Shown here: positions 7,407 to 15,288 of the stretch, piece by piece
Numbering within the stretch: the first letter of the stretch is position 1
Layout of the letters: every line of letters begins with the position of its first letter
Position numbers and translations under genes: made by a program
Notes under the pieces: model-generated
What the model was told of the DNA's origin: nothing
Database searches by the model: none
Seen by the model: the letters and a program-made list of their open reading frames with translations, nothing else
Origin: Pseudomonas putida
GTDB lineage: Bacteria > Pseudomonadota > Gammaproteobacteria > Pseudomonadales > Pseudomonadaceae
NCBI RefSeq assembly: GCF_003228315.1
Contig: NZ_CP029693.1
Span: 1,302,001-1,366,000 of the forward strand
Length of the DNA stretch: 64,000 bases
Reading direction: 5' to 3'

Positions 7407-7612
7407 ACAGCATCGAATTTCTCACCCACGACCAGGTGTGCGAACTGACGGGCGCCAAGAACAAGGCTGGACAAATAACCGTGCTGAAACGCAATGGCAT
7501 ACGCCACACCATAAAACGCAACGGATGGCCCTGCGTAGTCGCCTCGTCACTCACTGGCGAGCCTATATCCGCTCCGGAGAAGCCGGCGTGGGCTCCGCGG
7601 CTGGTGGGATAA
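7403..7612 (+). CDS. DUF4224 protein preceding the integrase
   Basis: A 69-residue protein matching the DUF4224 family: EFLTHDQVCELTGAKNKAGQ followed by LKRNGIRHTIKRNGWP. These small winged-helix-like proteins are commonly encoded directly in front of phage tyrosine integrases and may serve as recombination directionality or regulatory factors. The stop codon TAA at 7610-7612 touches the integrase ATG at 7613, so expression of the two is linked. A GGAGG sits ahead of the start. Confidence 0.82.
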   Translation: MNSIEFLTHDQVCELTGAKNKAGQITVLKRNGIRHTIKRNGWPCVVASSLTGEPISAPEKPAWAPRLVG

Positions 7613-8644
7613 ATGGGAAGACGTCCAACGAAACCGGGGAGCATTCCCCGGTTGCGCGAAAGAAAGCGCGGCAACACCATTTATTACCTCTATGACACCG
7701 GCGGCAAACCTCGCAAGGAAATCTCGCTGGGAACCGATTACGGCAAAGCCATCATCGAGTACGCCAAACTCGAACAAACTCGCGTGTCACAAGCTCTGAC
7801 TCAGAAAGTGCTGACCTTTGCCTATGTCGCCCAGATTTACATGGACGAAGTGGTTCCGACCAAAGGCATCGCCACCCAGCGTGATAACGCCCGGGAACTG
7901 AAAAACCTATTGCTGTTCTTCAACGACCCACCTGCACCGCTGGAAGCAATAGAACCCCAGCACGTCGCACAGTATCTTCGGCATCGAGGCAAGACCGCCC
8001 CAGTCCGAGCAAATCGGGAAAAGGCCTTGCTGAGTGCCATCTGGAACTTTGCCAGGGAAAGTGGCTACACCTCTTTAGCCAATCCCTGCTCCGGAGTGAA
8101 GGGAAATAAAGAAACTGGAAGAGATGTCTATGTCGAAGATGACGTATTTGCGAGAGCCTACGAACACGCCGACCAGCCGCTGCGAGACGCATTGGATCTG
8201 TTTTACCTGACCGGACAACGGATCGCCGACACACTGAAAATGGACGAGCGTGATATCCGGGATGGAAAGCTTGCCGTTCGTCAGGGGAAGACGGGGGCGA
8301 AACGTCGTATCGAAATAATTGGCGAATTAAAGGTGGTGGTCGATCGGATCATGGCCCGAAAGTCAGGGCATAAGATCAGATCGACTCGCCTGGTAGTCAT
8401 GGAGTCAGGACAGCCAATGACACCAAGCATGCTCAGAAAGAGATTTGATGATGTACGAGAAGCAGCAGGCATCCCTAAATCTGAATTCCAGATGAGAGAT
8501 TTACGAGCCAAAGCCGCAACAGACAAGGAGGAATCGACAGGCAACATCAGAGAGGCCCGCGATCAATTGGGACACACAACAGTCGGCATGACGGAGCAGT
8601 ACATCCGCATGCGCAAGGGTAAGAAAGTAACCCCAACGAAGTGA
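7613..8644 (+). CDS. Phage tyrosine integrase
   Basis: A 343-residue site-specific recombinase. The N-terminal half has the SAM-like arm/core-binding region (residues ~60-160). In the catalytic half, Arg203 in TGQRIAD, a Lys in GKTGAKRR, the MRDLRAKAATD block, the His of LGHTT and the nucleophile Tyr330 in EQYIRMRKG are visible. The usual His of the HxxR box is replaced by Arg (RDLR), a variant seen in related phage integrases. It would insert and excise the prophage at tRNA-Leu, whose 3' end begins 94 bases downstream. It is the last gene of the rightward early operon. Confidence 0.95.
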   Translation: MGRRPTKPGSIPRLRERKRGNTIYYLYDTGGKPRKEISLGTDYGKAIIEYAKLEQTRVSQALTQKVLTFAYVAQIYMDEVVPTKGIATQRDNARELKNLLLFFNDPPAPLEAIEPQHVAQYLRHRGKTAPVRANREKALLSAIWNFARESGYTSLANPCSGVKGNKETGRDVYVEDDVFARAYEHADQPLRDALDLFYLTGQRIADTLKMDERDIRDGKLAVRQGKTGAKRRIEIIGELKVVVDRIMARKSGHKIRSTRLVVMESGQPMTPSMLRKRFDDVREAAGIPKSEFQMRDLRAKAATDKEESTGNIREARDQLGHTTVGMTEQYIRMRKGKKVTPTK

Positions 8645-8658
8645 CGGTCGACACGGAA

Positions 8659-8687
8659 TTGCGGAAAGGATTTTTTTATTGCGGAAA
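8659..8687. repeat. Direct repeats TTGCGGAAA beside the attachment site
   Basis: TTGCGGAAA occurs at 8659-8667 and again at 8679-8687, exactly 20 bases apart, between the integrase stop and the tRNA 3' end. Short direct repeats two helical turns apart next to an att core are typical of integrase arm-binding sites. This is an inference; they could equally be chance in an A-rich spacer. Confidence 0.35.
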
Positions 8688-8737
8688 AAAAAGATAACGG
8701 CCTGCATGAAGAATCTCATGCAAGCCCTTGATATCTA

Positions 8738-8760
8738 TGGTGCCCGAAGCCGGAATCGAA
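8738..8760. other. Probable phage attachment site core within the tRNA-Leu 3' end
   Basis: The integrase gene ends next to the 3' end of tRNA-Leu, the usual geometry for integration into a tRNA gene. The crossover core should be a stretch of the 3' tRNA sequence duplicated at the far end of the prophage. That far end is outside the window, so the core boundaries here are only nominal. Confidence 0.4.
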
Positions 8761-8824
8761 CCGGCACGCCCTTACGAGCGGGGGATTTTAAGTCCCATGC
8801 GTCTACCAGTTTCGCCATTCGGGC
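8738..8824 (-). tRNA. tRNA-Leu (UAA)
   Basis: An 87-base tRNA gene with encoded CCA. The 5' end GCCCGAATGGCG pairs with the 3' TTCGGGC before ACCA. The anticodon loop ACTTAAAAT gives anticodon TAA, and a long variable arm follows as expected for a class II leucine tRNA. The T arm GGTTCGATTCC is present. It is the last of three tRNAs read leftward after pgsA. Confidence 0.95.
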
Positions 8825-9020
8825 GGTAGCGCGGTGAATCAGAGGGGGGAAATATATACATCCCGCTCCAGTGAAGCAAGGTCGCATATGTGATTTTGAA
8901 GACTAATTCTTGCGAACTTAGAAAATAAAAAACTTCTTAAATCATGAACCTACGGATCTTTTTTCAGATTCCATGCAGGTTTCGGCAATCACGCTCTACG
9001 ATACTGAGTGCCATTTCCCG

Positions 9021-9293
9021 TCAACCCAGACTCAAGTCCAGCGCATAGCATGTCAACGCCTGTTGTTGTTTGGAGTCGATCCGACCGGCAAAAAACAACA
9101 TATCCGCATAACCTTTACAGACGCCCAGATCGAACTCGCAGGAGTTACCGGATTGGCCGTTTACGAGAAAATTGAATCTCGTCGAAAGCGCACTGCGTTC
9201 CAGCTTGTGAAGTCCTTCGAGTATTTCCTGGACTAATTTGGGAGCGGGTCGCTCAAGAGCGACCGTTTTGATCTGGGGATTGCCATCGTTCAT
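9021..9293 (-). CDS. Conserved-looking hypothetical protein (90 aa)
   Basis: A 90-residue soluble ORF between the tRNA genes, starting MNDGNPQIKTVALE with AGGGA eight bases ahead of the ATG. The protein is mixed alpha-beta (LVQEILEGLHKLERSALSTRF, then FNFLVNGQSGN, then CEFDLGVCKGYADMLFF). No family recognised. An 87-codon frame on the opposite strand (8973-9236) covers the same DNA but lacks a convincing ribosome site. The leftward reading is preferred. Confidence 0.55.
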   Translation of the reverse strand: MNDGNPQIKTVALERPAPKLVQEILEGLHKLERSALSTRFNFLVNGQSGNSCEFDLGVCKGYADMLFFAGRIDSKQQQALTCYALDLSLG

Positions 9294-9475
9294 TGTGTTT
9301 CCCTGGGTAAAGAGCAACTTGCTTCAAACTCGACGTAGGTGTCGCCTGACTCTTGTTTGCTCGTGAAGACACCACCGGGAAACAACACTATCGACAAGCT
9401 CGCCTCGCAGAAATCAGGTATCCCTGAAAGTGCCGGGGAAAATTGACAGAACAGACTTTCTTGAGGGCAATAAAA

Positions 9476-9504
9476 AACCCCGTAGATCATCGATCTACGG
9501 GGTT
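9476..9504 (-). terminator. Strong hairpin terminator downstream of tRNA-Cys
   Basis: A perfect 13-bp stem (AACCCCGTAGATC / GATCTACGGGGTT) with a 3-base loop. On the minus strand it is followed by TTTTTTATT, giving a good terminator for the pgsA-tRNA transcript after tRNA-Cys. tRNA-Leu further on would then need its own promoter or readthrough. Confidence 0.8.
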
Positions 9505-9513
9505 GTTTATTAG

Positions 9514-9587
9514 TGGAGGCCGAGGTCGGAATCGAACCGGCGTAGGCGGATTTGCAATCCGCTGCATAACCATTTTGCTACTCGGCC
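9514..9587 (-). tRNA. tRNA-Cys (GCA)
   Basis: A 74-base tRNA with encoded CCA. The acceptor stem is GGCCGAG / CTCGGCC, the discriminator base U is typical of cysteine tRNAs, and the anticodon loop ATTGCAAAT gives anticodon GCA. T arm GGTTCGATTCC. It lies 46 bases downstream of tRNA-Gly on the same strand. Confidence 0.96.
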
Positions 9588-9633
9588 TCAAAACATTTGC
9601 TGTCAGTAGCAACAACATCAAATGTGTAAAACT

Positions 9634-9709
<76 letters not shown>

Positions 9710-9772
9710 GTCTTGGTGTGGCGCATTCTATAGAATCCAGAAGCCCCGTCAACCCTTTGATTCAAAAAAGTT

Positions 9773-10333
9773 TTATTTCTTTTCAACGTCGGTCTTCAGA
9801 TGCGGCCAGGCAGCCCGCAAGTATTGGACCATGGACCACAACGTCAGACCCGCAGACACCATCAACAAGGTGTAACCCAGTACCACCCAGAAGCTGAGGT
9901 CAGACGGATTGGCCAGCAGAATCACCAACGCCAGCATCTGCGCGGCGGTTTTCCATTTGCCGAGGTTCGACACGGCGACATGAGCGCGGGCGCCCAGTTC
10001 GGCCATCCACTCACGCAAGGCTGAGACCACGATCTCGCGCCCAATGATGACAGCAGCTGGCAACGTGAGCCAAAAATTGCCGTGCTCCTGCACCAGCAGC
10101 ACAAGCGCAACGGCAACCATCAACTTATCAGCAACAGGATCGAGAAACGCTCCAAACGGTGTGCTTTGCTCCAGACGGCGGGCGAGATACCCGTCCAGCC
10201 AATCCGTGGCAGCGGCAAACGCGAAGACCGAGGCTGACGCCAGGTAGCTCCATTGATAAGGCAGGTAGAACAGCAAAATGAAGATCGGTATGAGCAGAAC
10301 GCGTAGAACGGTAATCAGATTAGGGATATTCAT
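9773..10333 (-). CDS. pgsA: CDP-diacylglycerol--glycerol-3-phosphate 3-phosphatidyltransferase
   Basis: A 186-residue inner-membrane enzyme that makes phosphatidylglycerol phosphate from CDP-diacylglycerol and glycerol-3-phosphate, the committed step to phosphatidylglycerol and cardiolipin. The CDP-alcohol phosphotransferase signature DGx2ARx8Gx3Dx3D is complete: [20 protein letters not shown] then LDPVADK (residues ~45-72). About four or five hydrophobic helices are visible. The ATG at 10333 ([12 protein letters not shown]) matches the usual N-terminus of the Pseudomonas enzyme; the two extra upstream codons are ignored. It follows uvrC by 32 bases in the conserved gacA-uvrC-pgsA order. Confidence 0.96.
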   Translation of the reverse strand: MNIPNLITVLRVLLIPIFILLFYLPYQWSYLASASVFAFAAATDWLDGYLARRLEQSTPFGAFLDPVADKLMVAVALVLLVQEHGNFWLTLPAAVIIGREIVVSALREWMAELGARAHVAVSNLGKWKTAAQMLALVILLANPSDLSFWVVLGYTLLMVSAGLTLWSMVQYLRAAWPHLKTDVEKK

Positions 10334-10365
10334 CGGCACAACTGGCTACGAGGTGAGGTGGCATT

Positions 10366-12189
10366 CTACTCGCTGTGCAGATTTGCATAAATCAACTCTG
10401 CGAGCTTTTTACTGATCCCGGGGGCTTTGGCGATCTCTTCGATGCTGGCACGAGACAGCTCCTGCAATCCACCAAAATGTTTCAACAAATCGCGGCGACG
10501 TGTCGGCCCTACCCCGGCAACCCCCTCGAGTGTAGACGTGCGACGGGTTTTTCCGCGACGGGCACGGTGGCCGGTGATGGCAAAACGGTGAGCTTCGTCG
10601 CGAATCTGCTGGATCAAATGCAGCGCGGGAGAATCACCGCGAAGCGTGAATTCGTGAGCGGCATCGTTGAGGTACAGGGTTTCGAAACCCGCCTTGCGCG
10701 TCGCCCCCTTAGCCACGCCGAGCAGGATCAGGTCCGGCACCGCCAACTCGTTGAGCACGTCGCGGGCCATGGAGAGCTGCCCCTTGCCGCCGTCCACCAG
10801 CAGAATGTCGGGCAGCTTGCCCTCCCCGTCCTTCAGCTTGCTGAAGCGTCGGGTCAGCGCCTGATGCATCGCGGCGTAGTCATCGCCGGCCGTCACGCCT
10901 TCGATGTTGTAGCGACGGTAGTCGGACTTGATCGACCCCTCAGGACCGAACACTACACACGACGCCACGGTCGCTTCACCGCTGGAGTGACTGATGTCGT
11001 AGCACTCGAGTCGCTGTGGTGGCTCGTCCAGCTTCAGCACGTCGGCCAGCGCATCGAAACGTGCCGTGATGTGCTGACGATTTGCCAGGCGCGCGCTCAG
11101 AGCCTGTTCGGCATTGGTGACTGCCAGTTGCTGCCAGCGTGCGCGCGTACCTCGCACCCGGTGACTGATGGTCAATTCACGCCCGCGCAACTCGTCGATG
11201 GCGGCAATCAGCGTCGGGAAATCTTCGTGAACCACGTTGACAATCAGTTCGCTCGGCAAGTCGCGTTCGGGACTGCTGACGAAGTACTGTCCAAGAAACG
11301 CAGCCATGACTTCGGAAACGTCTTCTTCAATACCGACTTGCGGGAAAAAGTTCTTGCTACCCAGCACCCGCCCGCCACGCACACTGATCAAATGGACGCA
11401 GGCGCCACCTGGATTGACGAACGCCGCGATCACATCGACATCGCCACTTCCGCCCTCCATGCTCTGCTGATCCTGAACCCGTCGCAGCAACGCAATCTGG
11501 TCGCGCAATTCGGCCGCACGTTCGAACTCGAGGTTGATCGCGGCCTCCTCCATGGCGCCCGACAACTCATCGCTGAGCGCATTGCTGCGACCTTCAAGGA
11601 ACATCACCGAGTGCCGCACGTCCTCGGCATACACCTCAGGCTCAACCAGCCCGACGCAAGGCGCCTTGCAACGCTTGATCTGGTACTGGAGGCAGGGACG
11701 CGTGCGGTTCTTGTAATAGCTGTCTTCGCACTGGCGAACGAAAAATGCCTTTTGCAGCAGGCTCAGGCTTTCACGAATCGCACCCGCGCTGGGGTAAGGA
11801 CCGAAATACTTGCCCTTGGCCTTTTTCGCCCCCCGATGAATGCTCAAGCGAGGAAACTGGCCATCGGACAGAAAGACGTAGGGGTAGGATTTGTCGTCGC
11901 GCAGCAGGATGTTGTAGGGCGGCCGCCATTCCTTGATCAGCGTCTGCTCGAGCAGCAACGCCTCGGTTTCGTTGGCGGTGATGGTCGTCTCGACCTGGGC
12001 GATACGTGCAACCAGCGCGGCGGTCTTGGGCGCCAGGCCGGTTTTACGGAAATAACTCGACAGGCGATTTTTCAGATTCTTGGCTTTGCCGACATACAGC
12101 AGGCGCGCATCGCTGTCGAACATGCGATACACACCTGGGCGCCCACTGACGGTTGACAGGAAGGCGCTTGGATCAAAGATTTCAGTCAT
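10366..12189 (-). CDS. uvrC: UvrABC nucleotide excision repair nuclease subunit C
   Basis: 607 residues, the usual length. The N-terminal GIY-YIG nuclease (residues ~13-95) shows [24 protein letters not shown] and makes the 3' incision. A UVR domain for UvrB contact lies in the middle ([19 protein letters not shown]), followed by the RNase H-like 5' nuclease ([20 protein letters not shown], and later [11 protein letters not shown]). Tandem helix-hairpin-helix motifs close the protein ([20 protein letters not shown]). It is 2 bases downstream of gacA, with which it is normally co-transcribed in Gram-negative bacteria. Confidence 0.98.
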   Translation of the reverse strand: MTEIFDPSAFLSTVSGRPGVYRMFDSDARLLYVGKAKNLKNRLSSYFRKTGLAPKTAALVARIAQVETTITANETEALLLEQTLIKEWRPPYNILLRDDKSYPYVFLSDGQFPRLSIHRGAKKAKGKYFGPYPSAGAIRESLSLLQKAFFVRQCEDSYYKNRTRPCLQYQIKRCKAPCVGLVEPEVYAEDVRHSVMFLEGRSNALSDELSGAMEEAAINLEFERAAELRDQIALLRRVQDQQSMEGGSGDVDVIAAFVNPGGACVHLISVRGGRVLGSKNFFPQVGIEEDVSEVMAAFLGQYFVSSPERDLPSELIVNVVHEDFPTLIAAIDELRGRELTISHRVRGTRARWQQLAVTNAEQALSARLANRQHITARFDALADVLKLDEPPQRLECYDISHSSGEATVASCVVFGPEGSIKSDYRRYNIEGVTAGDDYAAMHQALTRRFSKLKDGEGKLPDILLVDGGKGQLSMARDVLNELAVPDLILLGVAKGATRKAGFETLYLNDAAHEFTLRGDSPALHLIQQIRDEAHRFAITGHRARRGKTRRTSTLEGVAGVGPTRRRDLLKHFGGLQELSRASIEEIAKAPGISKKLAELIYANLHSE

Positions 12190-12191
12190 TT

Positions 12192-12833
12192 TCAGAGGCT
12201 GGCATCGACCATGCCGTGACGAACCGCCAGCAGCGTCAACTCGACATCACTGCTGATCGAAAGCTTTTCGAAAATGCGGTAACGGTAGGTATTCACGGTT
12301 TTTGGCGACAGGCACAACTTGTCGGAGATGATCTGGACCTTCTGACAACCAACGATCATCAACGCGATCTGGATCTCGCGCTCGGACAAGGCATCGAAGG
12401 GAGAATCATTGGTTGGCTGGAAGGATTTGATTGCCAACTGCTGGGCAATCTGCGGACTGATGTAGCGCTGACCGGCAAATACCAGGCGAATGGCCTGGAC
12501 CATTTCCGGCAGACCTGCGCCCTTGGTGAGGTATCCCGCAGCGCCGGCCTGCAACAAGCGTGTAGGAAACGGGTCTTCCTCACACACCGTTACCGCGACG
12601 ACTTTGATGTCCGGATGACTGCGCAACAGCTTGCGAGTGGCTTCAAGACCACCGATACCGGGCATCTTGACGTCCATCAACACCACATCGGGTTTGAGCT
12701 CTCGAGCCTTGAGCAACGATTCTTCGCCCGATTCAGCCTGGCCGACCACTTGCAGGCCATCGATGTCAGCCAGCATTCGTGTAATGCCTGTACGAACGAG
12801 ATCATGGTCATCGACTACTAGCACCCTAATCAA
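12192..12833 (-). CDS. gacA: Two-component response regulator GacA
   Basis: 213 residues when started at the TTG at 12833 ([16 protein letters not shown]), the classical GacA length and N-terminus; the longer frame to 12914 has no support. The receiver domain has acidic D8/D9, the phosphoacceptor D54 ([10 protein letters not shown]) and a conserved Lys in YLTKGAG. The C-terminal LuxR/FixJ helix-turn-helix includes [12 protein letters not shown] and [17 protein letters not shown]. GacA is activated by the sensor GacS and turns on RsmX/Y/Z small RNAs, controlling secondary metabolism and biofilm formation. Neither gacS nor the sRNA genes are in the window. Confidence 0.98.
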   Translation of the reverse strand: MIRVLVVDDHDLVRTGITRMLADIDGLQVVGQAESGEESLLKARELKPDVVLMDVKMPGIGGLEATRKLLRSHPDIKVVAVTVCEEDPFPTRLLQAGAAGYLTKGAGLPEMVQAIRLVFAGQRYISPQIAQQLAIKSFQPTNDSPFDALSEREIQIALMIVGCQKVQIISDKLCLSPKTVNTYRYRIFEKLSISSDVELTLLAVRHGMVDASL

Positions 12834-12960
12834 GCAGACACCTCGCGATATGGTCTTTGTGGGTTGTCGCCACCTTAGCAAAAAGGAACTGGCAGACCTA
12901 GCGGAAAGCGTCACATAAAAAGTTTCCAGTTATCTTGCAAAGCCCTGTGCCAAGCGTGTT

Positions 12961-13404
12961 TCAGACAAACGTGCGATCGATGTCGCGCTGCATTTTCAGG
13001 AAACATGCGTCCGTCCCCACCACTTGTAATCCCTTTCTTTCATACAACGCCCGCGCCGGATTGTTTTCGAAAACCGTCAGGCGCAATGCCGGGCGTCGTT
13101 CCCGGCAGGCGACGGCAAATACCTGATCGATCGCCCAGCCACCTGCACCCTTGCCGCGAAACGCTTCGGCAATCTGAAGTTCACGGATGTACAAGGCCCT
13201 CGCATCCCGGCTCAGACTCACGAACCCCTGTCGCTCCTCACCATGCAGGATGATGCGGTTGTCTCGCCCCGCCCAGGCGATATCGAATGCCTCGTCCTGC
13301 CACAGCAAATCATGCTGAATGTAGTAACGCAGCATATTGCTGCAGGTCAGTTCGCGGGCAAAATCGAGATCGTGATCAGTGGCCACACGCCATTCAAATT
13401 CCAT
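12961..13404 (-). CDS. GNAT-family N-acetyltransferase
   Basis: A 147-residue GNAT enzyme starting MEFEWRVATDHDLDF at 13404, with AAGGT ahead of the ATG; the 50 extra codons of the longer frame are not supported. The acetyl-CoA binding motif A is in LQIAEAFRGKGAGGWAID (the RGKGAGG loop), followed by motif B in NPARALYERKGLQVVG. The substrate is unknown; such small GNATs acetylate amines, peptides or antibiotics. It stands alone, convergent with the end of the gacA leader side and divergent from the DAHP synthase leader region. Confidence 0.85.
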   Translation of the reverse strand: MEFEWRVATDHDLDFARELTCSNMLRYYIQHDLLWQDEAFDIAWAGRDNRIILHGEERQGFVSLSRDARALYIRELQIAEAFRGKGAGGWAIDQVFAVACRERRPALRLTVFENNPARALYERKGLQVVGTDACFLKMQRDIDRTFV

Positions 13405-13557
13405 TGCACCTTGGTTACCTGTTTTCAGAAGCTCGAAGTGTGTCACAACCGACAAAGTGCTCAAGCCATAGAAAAAGCGCCTGCCATCGATAGCATTTTC
13501 TGATTGAACCCTGATGCCGGCCTCTAGTAAGCTCGGCGCATCCATCGGAGACACATC

Positions 13558-13686
13558 ATGCTCAACACCCTCCTCCAGCTACGTACCGCCAGCGCCCTGC
13601 GCTCGGTTTCGGCTGCCCGGGTGAAAGACGCTTGTGCTCCGGTCAGCTTTTATTTTGGGTATTGGTTTAGCCACTGGCGCGCCTGA
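13558..13686 (+). CDS. Aromatic-rich leader peptide 1 (42 aa) upstream of DAHP synthase
   Basis: ATG at 13558 with GGAG eight bases ahead encodes 42 residues. The last third is strikingly rich in aromatic residues (SFYFGYWFSHWRA): three Phe, two Tyr and two Trp in 13 positions. About 50 bases after its stop comes a perfect terminator hairpin, and the DAHP synthase gene lies further down. This is the layout of a ribosome-stalling attenuation leader: shortage of charged tRNA-Phe, tRNA-Tyr or tRNA-Trp would stall ribosomes and favour readthrough. Seen: peptide, hairpin, order. Inferred: regulation by aromatic amino acid supply. Confidence 0.7.
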   Translation: MLNTLLQLRTASALRSVSAARVKDACAPVSFYFGYWFSHWRA

Positions 13687-13735
13687 TACCCACACGGCGC
13701 CCACTTTGAACGGGTCGCCACCAGAGAATTCTCAA

Positions 13736-13772
13736 CCCCCGGTCGGCCTCCCGACCGGGGGTTTTGTTTTTT
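13736..13772 (+). terminator. Attenuator-like terminator between the two leader peptides
   Basis: A perfect 11-bp GC-rich stem CCCCCGGTCGG / CCGACCGGGGG with loop CCTC, followed by TTTTGTTTTTT. It stands between leader ORF 1 and leader ORF 2, both upstream of the DAHP synthase, so it is placed to end transcription before the enzyme gene. Confidence 0.85.
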
Positions 13773-13823
13773 CAGCCCCTGACATTTTGTTGTGACACAC
13801 CAGACATTTAGAGGATCGACACC

Positions 13824-13976
13824 ATGAACTACGCCACTTATTACCGTTACGACATTTTTACCGCCTGGCGATTTACCACCCTCCGTTCGGGACAGCCTGC
13901 CGCCTCCGATCGGTCACCCACAGGTGGCAAACAAACACACGCAGCCAATTTGGCGAATTGTCGAACACCCCTATAG
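13824..13976 (+). CDS. Tyrosine-rich leader peptide 2 (50 aa) upstream of DAHP synthase
   Basis: ATG at 13824 opens a 50-codon frame beginning MNYATYYRYDIFTAWRF: four Tyr, two Phe and one Trp within 17 residues. GAGG lies ten bases ahead. The stop (TAG, 13974-13976) is 47 bases before the enzyme ATG. It follows the attenuator terminator, so it is only transcribed upon readthrough or from an internal promoter. The Tyr-loaded start suggests a second sensing step, perhaps of tyrosine, acting on translation or on a second RNA fold. This is inference from composition and position. Confidence 0.55.
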   Translation: MNYATYYRYDIFTAWRFTTLRSGQPAASDRSPTGGKQTHAANLANCRTPL

Positions 13977-14023
13977 GGCCGAGTGCGCGGGAGCGAACCC
14001 GCCGCCAGCCAGGAAGCCTGAAC

Positions 14024-15097
14024 ATGAACTCGTCTGTCTCTGCTTTGCCGCTTTCCATCCTGAATCCTGCCAATGAAGCGCTGACCCAGCGTCTGCCCAG
14101 CTCATTGCAACTCAAACAGCAACTACCGCTCACCAACGCCCTGAACCATCAAGTCGCCACCCACCGCCAGGCGGTCCGCGCGATCCTCAACGGCGAAGAC
14201 TCCCGTCTGCTGGTCATCGTCGGTCCCTGCTCGATTCATGACCCGAAATCCGCGCTCGAATACGCCGCCAATCTCGCCCGCCTTGCAGCCGAGGTCAGCG
14301 ATGAGATGTTGCTGGTCATGCGCGCCTACGTCGAAAAACCCCGTACCACGGTTGGCTGGAAGGGTCTGGCCTACGACCCGCACCTGGACGGCAGTGACGA
14401 CATGGCGGGCGGCCTTACCCTTTCCCGCGAGTTGATGCGCGAAATGCTCATGCTCGGTTTGCCGGTGGCGACCGAACTGCTGCAACCCATGGCTGCCGGG
14501 TACTTCGATGACCTGCTCAGCTGGGTCGCCATCGGCGCCCGCACCACCGAATCGCAAATCCATCGCGAAATGGCCAGCGGACTGAGCATGCCGGTCGGCT
14601 TCAAAAACGGCACCGATGGCGGTGTCACGGTGGCCAGCGACGCCATGCGATCGGCCGCCCATCCGCATCGCCATTTCGGCGTGGATAGCCAGGGACATCC
14701 CGCGATCATCCAGACCCCGGGCAATGCAGACACCCACCTGGTACTGCGCGGTGGCCACAACGGCCCGAACTACGACCGCGCCAGCGTGGCCAGGGTGCAC
14801 AGCGACTTGACGAAATTGAAGATTCCGGCCCGGATCATGGTCGACTGCAGCCACGCCAACAGCGGCAAGGACCCGCTACGCCAACCCGCAGTGTTTAACG
14901 ACGTGCTGGAACAACGCCTGCAAGGTGATCGCTCGCTGATCGGCATGATGATCGAGAGTCATTTGTTCGAGGGCTGCCAGCCACTGAGTCCATCGCTGAA
15001 ATACGGAGTGTCGGTCACTGACGGCTGTCTGGGCTGGAGCGGGACGGAGCAATTGTTGCGTCAGGCGGCGCAGCGGCTGCGCACGCAGCACGATTGA
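14024..15097 (+). CDS. 3-deoxy-7-phosphoheptulonate (DAHP) synthase, class I
   Basis: 357 residues; condenses phosphoenolpyruvate and erythrose 4-phosphate, the first step of the shikimate pathway to Phe, Tyr and Trp. Class I (AroF/AroG/AroH-type) features: LLVIVGPCSIHDPKSALEYA, MRAYVEKPRTTVGWKGL, the ARTTESQIHREMASGLSMPV block, GFKNGTDGG, LRGGHNGPNYD and MVDCSHANSGKD. The GPCSIHD and DCSHAN parts include PEP and metal ligands. Start chosen at ATG 14024 with AGGAAG ahead; the longer frame from 13958 overlaps leader peptide 2. Whether it is the Tyr-, Phe- or Trp-sensitive isozyme is not decided, though the Tyr-rich leader hints at Tyr. Confidence 0.95.
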   Translation: MNSSVSALPLSILNPANEALTQRLPSSLQLKQQLPLTNALNHQVATHRQAVRAILNGEDSRLLVIVGPCSIHDPKSALEYAANLARLAAEVSDEMLLVMRAYVEKPRTTVGWKGLAYDPHLDGSDDMAGGLTLSRELMREMLMLGLPVATELLQPMAAGYFDDLLSWVAIGARTTESQIHREMASGLSMPVGFKNGTDGGVTVASDAMRSAAHPHRHFGVDSQGHPAIIQTPGNADTHLVLRGGHNGPNYDRASVARVHSDLTKLKIPARIMVDCSHANSGKDPLRQPAVFNDVLEQRLQGDRSLIGMMIESHLFEGCQPLSPSLKYGVSVTDGCLGWSGTEQLLRQAAQRLRTQHD

Positions 15098-15111
15098 TAG
15101 CGACGGCAACC

Positions 15112-15170
15112 CGCCGAAAAGGAAGCGGGGCATCCCGATCGGGACGTCATCCCACCCTGCCTTTTCGGCG
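15112..15170. other. Long inverted repeat with nested hairpin after the DAHP synthase gene
   Basis: CGCCGAAAAGG (15112-15122) and CCTTTTCGGCG (15160-15170) are perfect 11-bp arms 37 bases apart. The loop contains a second palindrome CCCGATCGGG (15134-15143). It may work as a 3' end or RNA-stabilising structure; no T-run follows, so it is not a standard terminator. Confidence 0.5.
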
Positions 15171-15288
15171 CTCGGCTATTGCGCATTCGTCCGCCTGCCG
15201 CGTCCTTTTCATACACCGAGGACCGGTTCGCGTGTTTTAGAGTGAGCCGCGAGGCAACACTCTGAATGCCGGAAAAAGGACATTGAAC

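Larger units (their letters stand above)
1..8740. mobile_element. Left-edge part of a lambda-like prophage integrated at tRNA-Leu
   Basis: Everything from the window edge to the 3' end of tRNA-Leu reads as the early/immunity/integration arm of a temperate phage. A divergent CI-Cro switch sits near 2400, replication genes run leftward out of the window, and a row of short overlapping early genes runs rightward to a tyrosine integrase whose stop lies about 95 bases from the tRNA. No REP elements occur in it, although they are frequent in the rest of the window. Structural, lysis and packaging genes and the other attachment site must lie to the left, so it cannot be judged whether the prophage is intact. 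Confidence 0.9.

Noticed and set aside
8973..9236. 87-codon plus-strand frame between tRNA-Leu and tRNA-Cys
   Set aside because: Antisense to the 9021-9293 frame, which has the better ribosome site; neither has homology I recognise.
10375..12156. 593-codon frame antisense to uvrC
   Set aside because: Shadow of uvrC in GC-rich DNA; low-complexity, no family, no ribosome site.
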